DNA of 64,000 bases from Pseudonocardia sp. (GCF_025465255.1 NZ_JAODNI010000004.1:16183-80182); one strand, 5' to 3'; shown: positions 12,091 through 20,696, numbered from the stretch's first letter. Program-made: numbers and translations. The notes: generated by a model from the sequence alone, not told the origin.

Positions 12091-12567
12091 TCAGCCCGGC
12101 TGGGCTCCCCGGAAGTCCTCCGGGGACACGGAGTCGAGGAACTCGCGGAACTTCTCGACCTCGTCCTCCTGCTCGTCCGGGATCACCAGACCGGCCTCGG
12201 CCAGCACGCTCTCGTCCGCGTGGATCGGCACGCCGACCCGCAGGGCGAGCGCGACCGAGTCGCTCGGCCGGGCGGAGACGGTGATGCCCCCGTCGAAGAT
12301 CAGCTCGGCGTAGAAGGTGCCTTCCTGAAGGTCCGTGATCCGCACCTGTTCCAGCCGCCGGCCCAGCGCGCCGATCACGTCCTTGAGCAGGTCGTGCGTG
12401 AGCGGTCGGGCGGGCTTGACCCCCTGCTGCTCGAGGGCGATCGCAGTGGCCTCGACCGAACCGATCCAGATCGGCAGGTAGCGGTCACCGGACGTCTCCC
12501 GCAACAGGAGGATGGGCTGGTTGGCGGGCAGTTCGACCCTGACTCCCACGACGCGCATCTCACTCAT
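12091..12567 (-). CDS. Bifunctional nuclease (BFN) domain protein
   Basis: 158 residues with a good ribosome site (GAGGAGG) before the ATG. The DUF151/BFN domain fills most of the protein: RVELPANQPILLLRE, YLPIWIGSVEATAIA, LTHDLLKDV, RITDLQEGTFYAEL and the conserved ISVSARPSDSVALA-type segment (here VSARPSDSVALALR). Plant homologues have RNase/DNase activity and a Thermotoga structure is known; the bacterial role is unclear. It sits between garA and the ResR/McdR-like gene, the place of Rv1829. Confidence 0.88.
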   Translation of the reverse strand: MSEMRVVGVRVELPANQPILLLRETSGDRYLPIWIGSVEATAIALEQQGVKPARPLTHDLLKDVIGALGRRLEQVRITDLQEGTFYAELIFDGGITVSARPSDSVALALRVGVPIHADESVLAEAGLVIPDEQEDEVEKFREFLDSVSPEDFRGAQPG

Positions 12568-12711
12568 GCGCCCGCCTCCTCACCCCTGGTCGCAACATGG
12601 TCGACGCTACACGCGAGTCCTCGGGAACGCGCGCCTCCGGACGGGGCGTCGGTGGCGTTCGTCCCCCGGTGCGCGACCGCCCTCGCCGGGCGTCCGCACC
12701 GTCGGAGGAGG

Positions 12712-13164
12712 TCAGCCCCCCGCGCCGCGTTCGCGCGGACCGGTGAGGAAGACCAGCCGGAACTTGCCGATCTGGACCTCGTCACCGTTCGCGAGGACGG
12801 CCGTGTCCACCGGCTCGCGGTTCACGTAGGTGCCGTTGAGGCTGCCGACGTCCACGACGACGAACTCGCCGGAGTCCCGGCGGAACTCCGCGTGCCGCCG
12901 GGAGACGGTCACGTCGTCGAGGAAGATGTCGCTGTCCGGGTGGCGGCCGGCGCTCGTCGTCGGGCGGTCCAGCAGGAACCGGGATCCGGCGTTCGGCCCG
13001 CGCTTGACCACGAGCAGCGCGGACCCCGGGGGCAGCGCGTCGACACCGGAGACCGGCGCATCCTGTGCCGGTGGCTCGACGTCGGCCAGGAAGTCCGCCC
13101 GGAAGACCGACGTGGTCTCGGGGGAACGCTCCGGCGGGACGCCGGGCCCGTCGTTCGTGGTCAC
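12712..13164 (-). CDS. garA: FHA-domain regulator GarA/OdhI
   Basis: 150 residues from the GTG at 13164. The N-terminal phospho-acceptor motif ETTSVFRADFL (residues 16-26, Thr17 and Thr18) is the site phosphorylated by PknB/PknG in GarA and OdhI. The FHA domain follows (about 55-145) with GRHPDSD, SRRHAEF and LNGTYVN. Unphosphorylated GarA inhibits 2-oxoglutarate dehydrogenase and NAD-glutamate dehydrogenase and activates glutamate synthase, so it sets carbon/nitrogen flow. An upstream in-frame ATG extension (to 13239) would precede the conserved N-terminus by 25 atypical residues and was rejected. Confidence 0.94.
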   Translation of the reverse strand: MTTNDGPGVPPERSPETTSVFRADFLADVEPPAQDAPVSGVDALPPGSALLVVKRGPNAGSRFLLDRPTTSAGRHPDSDIFLDDVTVSRRHAEFRRDSGEFVVVDVGSLNGTYVNREPVDTAVLANGDEVQIGKFRLVFLTGPRERGAGG

Positions 13165-13288
13165 CTCGGGGTCTCCTCCTGCGATGGTCTGTCCCGGTCG
13201 GTTCGCCGGGATCGTGTCCGGCCGGCCACGTGGCGGCACCGCCGGACGATGTCGGACGAACCTATCGTGTCGCTCCGGACCCGGTGGG

Positions 13289-13690
13289 TCAGGACCCGTC
13301 GGTCAGCTGCCGGTAGGCGGCCGCGTCGAGCAGATCGGCGAGCGCGTCCGCCCCGTCGTCGAGCCTCAGCTCGACGATCCAGCCCGTGTCGTAGGCGCCC
13401 GTGTTGACGAGCTCGGGGTTCGCCTCGAGCGCGTCGTTCACGGCGACGACCTCTCCGGCCACCGGCGCGTAGATGTCCGAGACCGACTTCGTCGACTCGA
13501 CCTCGCCGATGGCCGCACCCGCCGCGATCGTGTCCCCCACGGTGGGGAGCTGCACGAACACGACGTCGCCGAGCTGGTCCTGGGCGTGATCGGTGATCCC
13601 GACCCGGACCACGCCGCCGCCCAGGTCCTGCACCCATTCGTGGGCGTCGGTGTACCTGAGGTCCTCGGGGACGGAAGTCTCGGCACTCAC
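13289..13690 (-). CDS. gcvH: Glycine cleavage system H protein
   Basis: 133 residues, the normal length. It shuttles the aminomethyl group between P, T and L proteins on a lipoyl arm attached to Lys68 in EVESTKSVSDIYAP. Other family features are YTDAHEWV, GITDHAQDQLGDVVFV and NTGAYDTGWI. It lies upstream of garA on the same strand and nine bases from the phosphatidyltransferase gene, the usual actinobacterial arrangement. Unlike gcvP it has no riboswitch. Confidence 0.96.
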   Translation of the reverse strand: MSAETSVPEDLRYTDAHEWVQDLGGGVVRVGITDHAQDQLGDVVFVQLPTVGDTIAAGAAIGEVESTKSVSDIYAPVAGEVVAVNDALEANPELVNTGAYDTGWIVELRLDDGADALADLLDAAAYRQLTDGS

Positions 13691-13699
13691 GCGGGCAGC

Positions 13700-14329
13700 C
13701 TAACGCGGCGTCCCCCGCGCGGCCCCGGCACCCGCGACGACCGGCCCTGCCCGCATCGCGAGCACGAACCGGCCCAGGTAGAGCAGTCCGGACCAGAGGT
13801 AGAGCGCCACGCCCCAGACCGCGAAGGCCGTGCCGAGAGGCAGCGCGACGTGACCCCAGGCGTTGTCCGCCTGGCCGAGCAACAGCAGCGGGAACGCGTA
13901 GAGCAGCAGGAACGTCGCGGCCTTGCCCAGGTAGGTCACCGGGAAGGGGCCGTAGCCGTACCGGCGCAGCACCACGACGCACACCCCGAGCACCAGGTCC
14001 CTGCCGATCAGCACCGCCACCGCCCACCACGGCACGACGCCGCGGGCGCCGAGGGCGAGCAGCGCGGCGAGGATGTAGAGCCGGTCGACGGCGGGGTCCA
14101 ACAGCTCCCCCACCCGGCTGTACTGGTTCAGCAGCCGGGCGAGCTTGCCGTCCGCCCAGTCCGTCGCCCCGCCCACGGCGAGCACGACGATCGCCCACCC
14201 GTCCGCCTGCGGGCCGAGCAGCAGCCACAGGAAAAGCGGCACGCCGGCGAGGCGCAGCACGCTGAGCAGGTTCGGGACGGTCAGGACGCGATCGGTCCGG
14301 TCTTGCTCGCCGGTCCCCGGGATTGCCAC
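13700..14329 (-). CDS. CDP-alcohol phosphatidyltransferase (PgsA-like)
   Basis: 209 residues from the GTG at 14329, an integral membrane enzyme with five or six helices. The family motif D-x2-DG-x2-AR-x8-G-x3-D-x3-D is complete: Asp57, Asp60-Gly61, Ala64-Arg65, Gly74, Asp78 and Asp82 (DWADGKLARLLNQYSRVGEL then LDPAVD). It transfers a phosphatidyl group from CDP-diacylglycerol to an alcohol; neighbourhood (upstream of gcvH) matches M. tuberculosis pgsA2, whose substrate is not settled, so glycerol phosphate, inositol phosphate or another head group are possible. Confidence 0.9.
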   Translation of the reverse strand: MAIPGTGEQDRTDRVLTVPNLLSVLRLAGVPLFLWLLLGPQADGWAIVVLAVGGATDWADGKLARLLNQYSRVGELLDPAVDRLYILAALLALGARGVVPWWAVAVLIGRDLVLGVCVVVLRRYGYGPFPVTYLGKAATFLLLYAFPLLLLGQADNAWGHVALPLGTAFAVWGVALYLWSGLLYLGRFVLAMRAGPVVAGAGAARGTPR

Positions 14330-14423
14330 GCGCCGAGCCTACCGAGGGGCACCCCGGCCGTCGGGGCGGGCGATCGTCGGGCCCGGCTGGAGTTCCGCCC
14401 CCTCCCGGGGTCACGATGGGGCC

Positions 14424-14933
14424 ATGGACGCCACGAAGCTCAAGAACGTGCAGGGCCCGTTGAAGCAGCGGTACCGCGAGGACCCGCAGTCCGCGGTCGT
14501 GACCCTGAAGGCCGACGGCGAGCTCGACGGCACCGGCGTCGCCTGCCGCGTGCGGACCGCGACGGTGCTGGCCGAGGCCGGCCTGCATCCCGCCACGGGC
14601 GGCGACGGCACGCAGCTCTGCTCGGGCGACATGCTCCTGGAGGCGCTCGTCGCCTGCGCCGGGGTGACCCTGCGCGCGGTCGCGACGTCGATGGGCCTCG
14701 AGGTCTCCGGGTCGGTGCACGCCGAGGGCGACCTGGACTTCCGCGGCACGCTCGGCGTGGACAAGGAGGCCCCGGTTGGCTTCCGGGACATCCGGCTGTC
14801 CTTCGCGTTGGACACCTCCGCGGACCAGGACCAGGTGGCGTCGCTGATCAAGCTCACCGAGCGCTACTGCGTCGTCCTGCAGACGATCAAGGGCAACCCG
14901 GCCACCGAGGTCAGCGTCTCCACCGGGGCCTGA
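14424..14933 (+). CDS. OsmC-family protein
   Basis: 169 residues. The OsmC fold is shown by the long helix SGDMLLEALVACAGVTLRAVA, with the first redox cysteine at Cys78, and the second cysteine Cys149 in ERYCVVLQT. Two-cysteine OsmC/Ohr proteins reduce organic hydroperoxides in the cytoplasm; this one is OsmC/YhfA-like rather than Ohr. It is followed three bases later by the FAD-linked oxidase gene and forms an operon with it and the TPP enzyme. Confidence 0.88.
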   Translation: MDATKLKNVQGPLKQRYREDPQSAVVTLKADGELDGTGVACRVRTATVLAEAGLHPATGGDGTQLCSGDMLLEALVACAGVTLRAVATSMGLEVSGSVHAEGDLDFRGTLGVDKEAPVGFRDIRLSFALDTSADQDQVASLIKLTERYCVVLQTIKGNPATEVSVSTGA

Positions 14934-14936
14934 GGG

Positions 14937-16001
14937 ATGCTCGCGGACGCCCTGGCCGCCGTCGTCGGGGAGGCGCACGTCCTCACCGGGGACGACGCGC
15001 TGGCGGACCACTCGCACGACGAGGCGTTGTCGATCACCTGGCGGCGGCCGTGCGCGGTCGTCCGCCCGGGGTCGACGGCGGAGGTCTCGGCGATCCTGCG
15101 GCTCGCGGCCGAGGGCGCCCCGGTGGTCTCCTTCGCCCGGATGAACCGGGTGTTGGAGATCGACACGGAGAACCACGACCTCACCCAGCTGATCGTCGGG
15201 TCCGAGGGCACCCTCGCCCTCGTCACCGAGGTCACGCTGCGCCTCTACCCCCGGCTCCCCCACCAGGCCACCGTCCTGGCGCCGTTCCCCACGGTCGACG
15301 AGGTGGCGGCGGCGGTCCCGAAGGTCGTCGCGTCCGGCGTCGGGCCGCTGATCCTGGAGTACCTGGACACGGCCACGATGGACGCGATCACCCGGGCCGA
15401 GGACCTCGAGCTCGGGCTCCCCGACGCGGTCCGCGCGGGCTCGGACGCCTACCTCCTGGTGAGGCTGGAGAGCGGCGCGAAGGACCGGCTCGACACCGAC
15501 GTCGAGCGGCTGGGCACGCTGCTCGCCGGCCTCGGCGCCACCGACGCCCACGTGCTGCCCGGGCCGTCCGCGCGCCGGCTCGTCGAGGCGCGGGAGCGCG
15601 CGTTCTGGACGGTCCGCGCGGTGGGCGCCGCGGACATCGTCGACGTCGTGGTGTCCCGCGCCGCGATGCCCGAATTCCTGCGGCGGGTCGGGGAGGTCGC
15701 CGAGCGGTACGGCTCCCGGCCGGCGGGCTGCGGCCATGCCGGGGACGGCAACGTCCACCTGCCCGTCTTCGAGCCCGACGACGACACCCGCCACCGCCTG
15801 CTGGGCGAGGTCTTCCGGGCCGGCCGCGAGCTGGACGGCCCGATCTCGGGTGAGCACGGCGTCGGGCGGAGCGAGCGCCGCCACCACCGGGAGCTCACCG
15901 GCCCGGCGACGCTCGCCCTGCTCGCGCGGGCGAAGGCGGCGTTCGACCCGCACGGCATCCTCAACCCCGACATCTCCCCGTCCTCGGAGGACACGACATG
16001 A
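14937..16001 (+). CDS. FAD-linked oxidase (GlcD-like) lacking much of its FAD-binding domain
   Basis: 354 residues against about 450 for GlcD/lactate dehydrogenase-type flavoproteins. The C-terminal substrate domain is complete, ending in CGHAGDGNVH, GPISGEHGVG and FDPHGILNPD. The FAD-binding (PCMH) part is shortened twice without losing frame. The usual arginine- and glycine-rich RGAGTGLSG-type segment is missing between AAEGAP and VVSFARMNR. About 75 residues with the conserved ASLGGNVATNAGG-type loop are missing between EIDTENH and DLTQLIVGSEG. FAD binding is therefore doubtful. Whether it is a decaying gene or a repurposed protein is open. It overlaps the TPP enzyme gene by ATGA. Confidence 0.8.
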   Translation: MLADALAAVVGEAHVLTGDDALADHSHDEALSITWRRPCAVVRPGSTAEVSAILRLAAEGAPVVSFARMNRVLEIDTENHDLTQLIVGSEGTLALVTEVTLRLYPRLPHQATVLAPFPTVDEVAAAVPKVVASGVGPLILEYLDTATMDAITRAEDLELGLPDAVRAGSDAYLLVRLESGAKDRLDTDVERLGTLLAGLGATDAHVLPGPSARRLVEARERAFWTVRAVGAADIVDVVVSRAAMPEFLRRVGEVAERYGSRPAGCGHAGDGNVHLPVFEPDDDTRHRLLGEVFRAGRELDGPISGEHGVGRSERRHHRELTGPATLALLARAKAAFDPHGILNPDISPSSEDTT

Positions 16002-17593
16002 ACGGCGCGGAAGCGCTCCTGCGCACCCTGCTCGGCGGCGGTGTGGACGTCTGCTTCGCCAACCCCGGCACGTCCGAGATGCACTTCGTCGCGGCCCTGG
16101 ACACGGTCCCGGAGATGCGCGGGGTGCTGACCCTGTTCGAGGGCGTCGCGACGGGCGCGGCGGACGGCTACGCCCGGATGGCCGGGAAGCCGGCGGCCAC
16201 GCTGCTGCACCTCGGCCCCGGCCTCGGCAACGGGGTCGCGAACCTGCACAACGCCCGCCGCGCCGGCTCGCCCGTGGTGAACGTGGTCGGGGACCACGCG
16301 ACGTTCCACAAGCCGCTCGACGCGCCGCTGGAGTCGGACATCGACGCGGTCGCCGGCACCGTCTCCGGCTGGGTGCGGCGCAGCGCGAGCCCGGCGGAGG
16401 TCGGACCGGACGCGGCGGACGCCGTCGCCGCGGCCGTCGGCGGCGGGATACAGGCGGCCGGGCAGGTCGCCACGCTGATCCTGCCGGCGGACGTCTCCTG
16501 GACCGAGGACGAGGGCGGCGCGGCCGCCGGGGTCACCCCGGGCACCCCGCTCGGCCGCGGCGCGGTGGACGCCGACGCGCTGGAGGCCGCGGCGAAGGCG
16601 CTGGGTTCGATGACGGAGGGCGAGCGCTGCACGATCCTGATCGGCGGCGACGCCACCCGCGAGGAGGGCCTGCTGGCGGCGAGCCGGATCGCGGCCGCCA
16701 CCGGCGCCCAGGTCCTGGTCGAGACCTTCCCCGCCCGGCACGAGCGCGGTGCGGGCCTGCCGGCCTTCGAGCGGCTCGCCTACGCCGTGCAGGGCGCGCT
16801 GCGCCAGCTCGCCGGCACCCGGCACCTGATCCTCGCCGGGGCGGCCGCGCCCGTCAGCTTCTTCGGCTACCCGGACACGCCGAGCGTGCTGTTCCCCGAG
16901 GGCTGCGAGGTGCACGAGGTGGCCACGCACGGCGGCCCGGGCGCGGCCGGGCTGCGGGCGCTCGCGGACCTCGTCGCCGGGGACGCCGAACCGGTCCTCG
17001 CCGGGCCCGCCCGGCCCGGGCTGCCGAGCGGCGAGCTGACCGCGCAGTCCGTGGCGCAGGTGGTCGGGGCGCTGCTGCCGGAGCGGGCGATCGTCGTCGA
17101 CGAGTCGGTGACGTCCGGTTTCGCGCTCCCCGCCATGACGGCCGGCGCACCGCGGCACGACGTGCTGACCCTCACCGGCGGGGCCATCGGCTACGGCCTG
17201 CCCGCCGCGACGGGCGCCGCCGTCGCCTGCCCGGACCGGCCCGTCTGGTGTCTGGAGGCGGACGGGAGCGCGATGTACACGATCTCCGCACTGTGGACGC
17301 ACGCGCGCGAGCAGCTGGACGTGACCACGATCGTCTTCAACAACGCCGCCTACGCGATCCTGCGCCTGGAGCTCGCGAACGTGGGCGCGACCGCCCCGGC
17401 GGCGGGCTCCCCGGCCCGGCGGCTGCTGGACCTCGGGGACCCGCGGCTGGACTTCGTCTCGATCGCGACCGGCATGGGGGTTCCGGCGGTGCGGGTGACG
17501 ACGGCCGAGGAGCTCGCGGACGCGCTGCGCCGGGCAGCCGCCGAGCCCGGCCCGCACCTGGTGGAGGCCCTCGTCCCGCCGCTGGCCCCCTGA
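15998..17593 (+). CDS. Thiamine pyrophosphate-dependent enzyme, acetolactate synthase/benzoylformate decarboxylase type
   Basis: 531 residues. It shows the three-domain TPP enzyme plan: PYR domain with ANPGTSEMHF and the catalytic Glu48 in LTLFEGVATGAADGYARM; a central domain (about 180-340); and the PP domain with GGAIGYGLPAATGAA and the ThDP-Mg motif beginning EADGSAMYT and ending in FNNAAYAIL. Length and the FANPGTSE motif fit the ilvB-like/benzoylformate decarboxylase group often annotated as acetolactate synthase large subunit; no small regulatory subunit is nearby, so a 2-oxoacid decarboxylase role is more likely than branched-chain synthesis. Its ATGA overlap with the truncated oxidase shows translational coupling. 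Confidence 0.87.
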   Translation: MNGAEALLRTLLGGGVDVCFANPGTSEMHFVAALDTVPEMRGVLTLFEGVATGAADGYARMAGKPAATLLHLGPGLGNGVANLHNARRAGSPVVNVVGDHATFHKPLDAPLESDIDAVAGTVSGWVRRSASPAEVGPDAADAVAAAVGGGIQAAGQVATLILPADVSWTEDEGGAAAGVTPGTPLGRGAVDADALEAAAKALGSMTEGERCTILIGGDATREEGLLAASRIAAATGAQVLVETFPARHERGAGLPAFERLAYAVQGALRQLAGTRHLILAGAAAPVSFFGYPDTPSVLFPEGCEVHEVATHGGPGAAGLRALADLVAGDAEPVLAGPARPGLPSGELTAQSVAQVVGALLPERAIVVDESVTSGFALPAMTAGAPRHDVLTLTGGAIGYGLPAATGAAVACPDRPVWCLEADGSAMYTISALWTHAREQLDVTTIVFNNAAYAILRLELANVGATAPAAGSPARRLLDLGDPRLDFVSIATGMGVPAVRVTTAEELADALRRAAAEPGPHLVEALVPPLAP

Positions 17594-17699
17594 GGCCCGG
17601 CCCGCCCGACCGCTGATCTCACCACTCGTCGCGGCTGGTCGACGGTTCGGCGCGGCCCACCCCCACAACGGGCGGCAGGCCCCGTGGGGTCCGCTTTAC

Positions 17700-17717
17700 A
17701 GTGCTCACACGAGCACT
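17700..17717. promoter_or_regulatory. Inverted repeat before the MEDS-STAS gene
   Basis: AGTGCTC (17700-17706) and GAGCACT (17711-17717) around a four-base ACAC centre form a perfect dyad 33 bases before the preferred start at 17750. Position suits an operator or a hairpin in the 5' leader. TTTACA just before it may be part of the promoter. Confidence 0.35.
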
Positions 17718-17749
17718 TGTCACGCAGCGCGAACGGCGGGGACGCACTG

Positions 17750-18652
17750 GTGGGAGCGACGGATGAACTGACATCCGCCGATCACGCGTGCGCGGTGCCG
17801 GTCAGTGACGAGCAGCTCTGGGAGCTGACGGCGGCCTTCCTCGCCGCCGGCCTCGCGCGGGGCGAGAAGGTCTACTACTTCGACGACGGGACCTCGGACG
17901 CGGTCCTCGGACGCCTCGTGGACGACCGCGTCCCGGTCGCGGGTCCCCTGCGCCGCGGCCAGCTCGAGATCGTCACCTCGGACGTCACCCGCGGCGCCTT
18001 CCACGCCCCGCTGCCGGCTGTCCAGGAGCTGCTGAACAGCTACATCGACCTCTCCGAGCGGGACGGCTGGGCGGGGTTCCGGATGACCGGCCAGATGAGC
18101 TACGGCGCGGCCCGCCCCGCCGGGATCCCGTTGAGCAGCTACGACGCGGTGCTGGACGAGGTGGTGCGCAAGCGGGACTCGGCCCGCGCCCTGTGCCTCT
18201 ACGACCGCACCCGGTACACCGACGAGCAGATCGAGGAGATGCGCGCCGTGCACCGTGCGGAGGTCACCGCGCCGGCCGCCTACGACGACGGCCTGCTTCG
18301 GATCACCCGAACCGGGCTGGGCCGGGCCCGGCTGGCCGGCGAGATCGACCACAGCAACCGGCCCATGATCACGACGCTGCTGCTCGGGGACCTGGACAAG
18401 GTCCTGCGCGCGCCGAACGCCCCGAACGACATCGTGCTCAACCTCGCGTCCCTGCGGTTCCTGGACGTGACGACGGCGGTGAGCATGGTGCAGGTGGCGG
18501 AGGGCTTCCCGGACACCCACCGGCTCGTCCTGACCGGGGTGCGGCCCCGGGTCCAGCGCGTGTTCGACCGCTGCGGCGCGGCGTTCGCCCGGCAGCTGGC
18601 CATCGAGGAGCTCCCCGAGCCCGGGGTGGCCGAGGAGGAGGACCCCGAGTGA
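17750..18652 (+). CDS. MEDS sensor - STAS (anti-anti-sigma) fusion protein
   Basis: 300 residues from the GTG at 17750; an in-frame ATG at 17684 has no ribosome site. The N-terminal MEDS domain (about 10-175) shows SADHACAVPV, FLAAGLARGEKVYYFDD and GWAGFRMTGQMSYG. A STAS-like domain (about 190-290) carries LLRITRTGLGRARLAGEIDHSN (in parts: RARLAGEID), the ALLxDL-like helix and SLRFLDVTTAVSMV, the place of the usual regulatory Ser. MEDS domains are thought to sense small carbon compounds or redox state. STAS proteins bind anti-sigma kinases in partner switching. It overlaps the MEDS-HATPase gene by GTGA. Confidence 0.82.
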   Translation: MGATDELTSADHACAVPVSDEQLWELTAAFLAAGLARGEKVYYFDDGTSDAVLGRLVDDRVPVAGPLRRGQLEIVTSDVTRGAFHAPLPAVQELLNSYIDLSERDGWAGFRMTGQMSYGAARPAGIPLSSYDAVLDEVVRKRDSARALCLYDRTRYTDEQIEEMRAVHRAEVTAPAAYDDGLLRITRTGLGRARLAGEIDHSNRPMITTLLLGDLDKVLRAPNAPNDIVLNLASLRFLDVTTAVSMVQVAEGFPDTHRLVLTGVRPRVQRVFDRCGAAFARQLAIEELPEPGVAEEEDPE

Positions 18653-19617
18653 AGGTCACCCCCCGCACCCCCGCGGGCCTCGCCCTTCGGCACGCCGTCG
18701 CGTTCCACGACACGACGGACGACCTCCTCGCCCAGGCCGTGCCGCTGGTCCGCGAGGCGCTCGACCGCGGGGAGCGGGTGGCGCTGACCGTGCCGGGTGT
18801 CGTCGAGCAGGCGATCCGGGGCGCCGTCGGGAGCGCCGAGCTCGTCTCGCTCGCGCCCGCGGTCCCCCCGGTGAGCTCGGTGTCCGGTGCCGCGGAGGGG
18901 TCCGGCCAGACCACCGCCGCCCTGCGCGGCCGCGAGCTGCGGATGCTGTGCCGGGACGAGCCGGCGGTCACCGTCGTCGCCGTGCACGACGAGCGACTCG
19001 ACGGCGCCGACGGCAGCTACTGGACCGAGCTGGACGCGGCACTGAACGTGGCGGTCGCGGACCTGGACGTCACCATGGTCTGCTTCTACCCGTCGTACCC
19101 GCTGCACCTGGAGGTGCTGGAGGGCGCGCGGGCGAACCACGCGCTGCTCCTCGCCGGGGGTGAGCTCCGCGAGAACCCCGCGCACCGGTGTCCGGTGGAG
19201 GTCCTGCGGAGCCGTCCGGCGCAGTCGCCGGTCGTGCTGGGACCGCCCGACCTGCGGTTGACGTACAACTCCTGGCAGCTGCACGACGTCCGGGGGGCCG
19301 TCGAGACGGCGGTCGGGCTGGTCGGGTTCGAGCGGGCCCGGGGCGAGGACCTGGTGCTCGCGGTCAACGAGGTGGCCACCAACGCGGTCGAGCACGGGAC
19401 GGCGGACGCGGAGCTGTGCCTGTGGGCCTCGCCGACGGAGCTGGTCTGCGAGGTGCACGACGGCGGCACGCTGGGTGAGCGGCTGCCCGGCCTGAAGGCA
19501 CCGCACCCGAAGGACCCGCGGGGCCGCGGGGTGTGGATCGCACGGCAGCTGTGCGACCTGCTGCACGTCTGGCGGGACGCCTCGGGCACCCACGTGCGGA
19601 TGCACGCGCGACCCTGA
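18649..19617 (+). CDS. MEDS sensor - HATPase (anti-sigma kinase-like) fusion protein
   Basis: 322 residues from the GTG at 18649, which overlaps the previous stop. An N-terminal MEDS domain (about 1-185; LRHAVAFHDTTDDLLAQAVP, TMVCFYPSYPLHLEVLEGAR) is joined to an RsbW/SpoIIAB-type ATPase domain (about 205-320). Its N box is DLVLAVNEVATNAVEHGT, its D box VHDGG and its glycine box RGRGVWIARQL. Such proteins phosphorylate STAS partners and hold sigma factors. The partner is probably the upstream MEDS-STAS protein, so kinase and antagonist share the same sensor type. The sigma factor they control is not adjacent. Confidence 0.83.
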   Translation: MKVTPRTPAGLALRHAVAFHDTTDDLLAQAVPLVREALDRGERVALTVPGVVEQAIRGAVGSAELVSLAPAVPPVSSVSGAAEGSGQTTAALRGRELRMLCRDEPAVTVVAVHDERLDGADGSYWTELDAALNVAVADLDVTMVCFYPSYPLHLEVLEGARANHALLLAGGELRENPAHRCPVEVLRSRPAQSPVVLGPPDLRLTYNSWQLHDVRGAVETAVGLVGFERARGEDLVLAVNEVATNAVEHGTADAELCLWASPTELVCEVHDGGTLGERLPGLKAPHPKDPRGRGVWIARQLCDLLHVWRDASGTHVRMHARP

Positions 19618-19814
19618 GATATGATCGCTACGCACCATCACTCGGATGGCCGTACCTGCGGCGTAGTGGTCGTGATCGCGGCGTGTAACTGTGACGAAAC
19701 AGCCTCTTGGCAATTCCGGCGGGTCGGAGAACACTGTTCGACGGCCCAGGCGTCAGGGGCGTGCCGAGCGGCCACCACATGAACCACCACGTGCCATCAT
19801 TTACGGGGATACCC

Positions 19815-20678
19815 ATGTTGTCTGACGGTCACCGTCGATCCTTCGCGACCCGATCCTGTCACCGCATCACGGTGCTCGGTTCGTTCACCCTCCACTCGGA
19901 CGGCGCCACCGTGCCGCTGGGTGTGGATGCGCGTCGCGTCGTCGCCTACCTCGCCGTGCACCCGCGGCCCCAGTCGCGCGCGGGTCTCGCCGCGGACCTG
20001 TGGCCCGGGGGGCCCGCCGCCTCCGCGGCCCGGCTGCTCACCGAGGCCCTCGCCGCCGTGGACGTACCCGGCCTGCTCGAGGGCGCCGAGGACGAGTCCG
20101 CCGCGCTCTCGCTGAGCGAGGACGTCGAGGTCGACCTCTCCGACGCCATGCTGCTCATCCGGGCCTTCGCCGGCGGCGGCCGCCTGGACGAGCGCCCCCA
20201 CGTGGACCTGCTCAGCGAGGACATCCTGCCCTCGTGGACCTCCCCCTGGATCGCCGTCGAGCGTGAGCGTTTCCGCCAGCTCCGGCTCTCCGCCCTCGAG
20301 CAGCTCGTCGGCAAGCTCAGCGAGGCCGGCCTGCACGCCGACGCCGTCGAGATCGCCGAGATCGCCGTCGCGCAGGCCCCCAGCCGCGACAGCGCCCGGC
20401 GCGCCCTGATCGAGGCCCACCTGGCCCAGGGCGACGTCGTCGCCGCGGTCGCCCAGTACGACGCCTACCAGGAGCTGCTGCGCTCCAGCATCGGCGGCCC
20501 GGTGCCGGCCGGCATGGACAACCTGTTCCCGCCGTCGGCCGCGTGGCCCGTGATGCGCGGCTTCCGTCGCCCGACCCAGCGTTCCGCCGTGATGCTGCCG
20601 CAGCTGCGCGCGGCCCGGCCCGCCGGCCAGGGCGGCGTCCGCCGCCTCGTCACCGGCGGTTCGGTCCCCGGTCGCTGA
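19815..20678 (+). CDS. Small BTAD-domain (SARP-like) transcriptional regulator
   Basis: 287 residues from the ATG at 19815 (GGGG eight bases upstream); an in-frame ATG at 19779 is an alternative. The N-terminal winged-helix-like part begins ITVLGSFTLHSDG and has SRAGLAADLWPGGPAASAARLL, the SARP hallmark for DNA binding. The bacterial transcriptional activator domain follows (about 120-235; PWIAVERERFRQLRLSALEQL, AQAPSRDSARRALIEAHLAQGD, QYDAYQELLRSSIG). There is no NB-ARC or TPR extension, unlike AfsR. It lies in a signalling island but has its own 200-base upstream region; target genes unknown. Confidence 0.82.
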   Translation: MLSDGHRRSFATRSCHRITVLGSFTLHSDGATVPLGVDARRVVAYLAVHPRPQSRAGLAADLWPGGPAASAARLLTEALAAVDVPGLLEGAEDESAALSLSEDVEVDLSDAMLLIRAFAGGGRLDERPHVDLLSEDILPSWTSPWIAVERERFRQLRLSALEQLVGKLSEAGLHADAVEIAEIAVAQAPSRDSARRALIEAHLAQGDVVAAVAQYDAYQELLRSSIGGPVPAGMDNLFPPSAAWPVMRGFRRPTQRSAVMLPQLRAARPAGQGGVRRLVTGGSVPGR

Positions 20679-20696
20679 CCACCCTCCTCCCGCACG

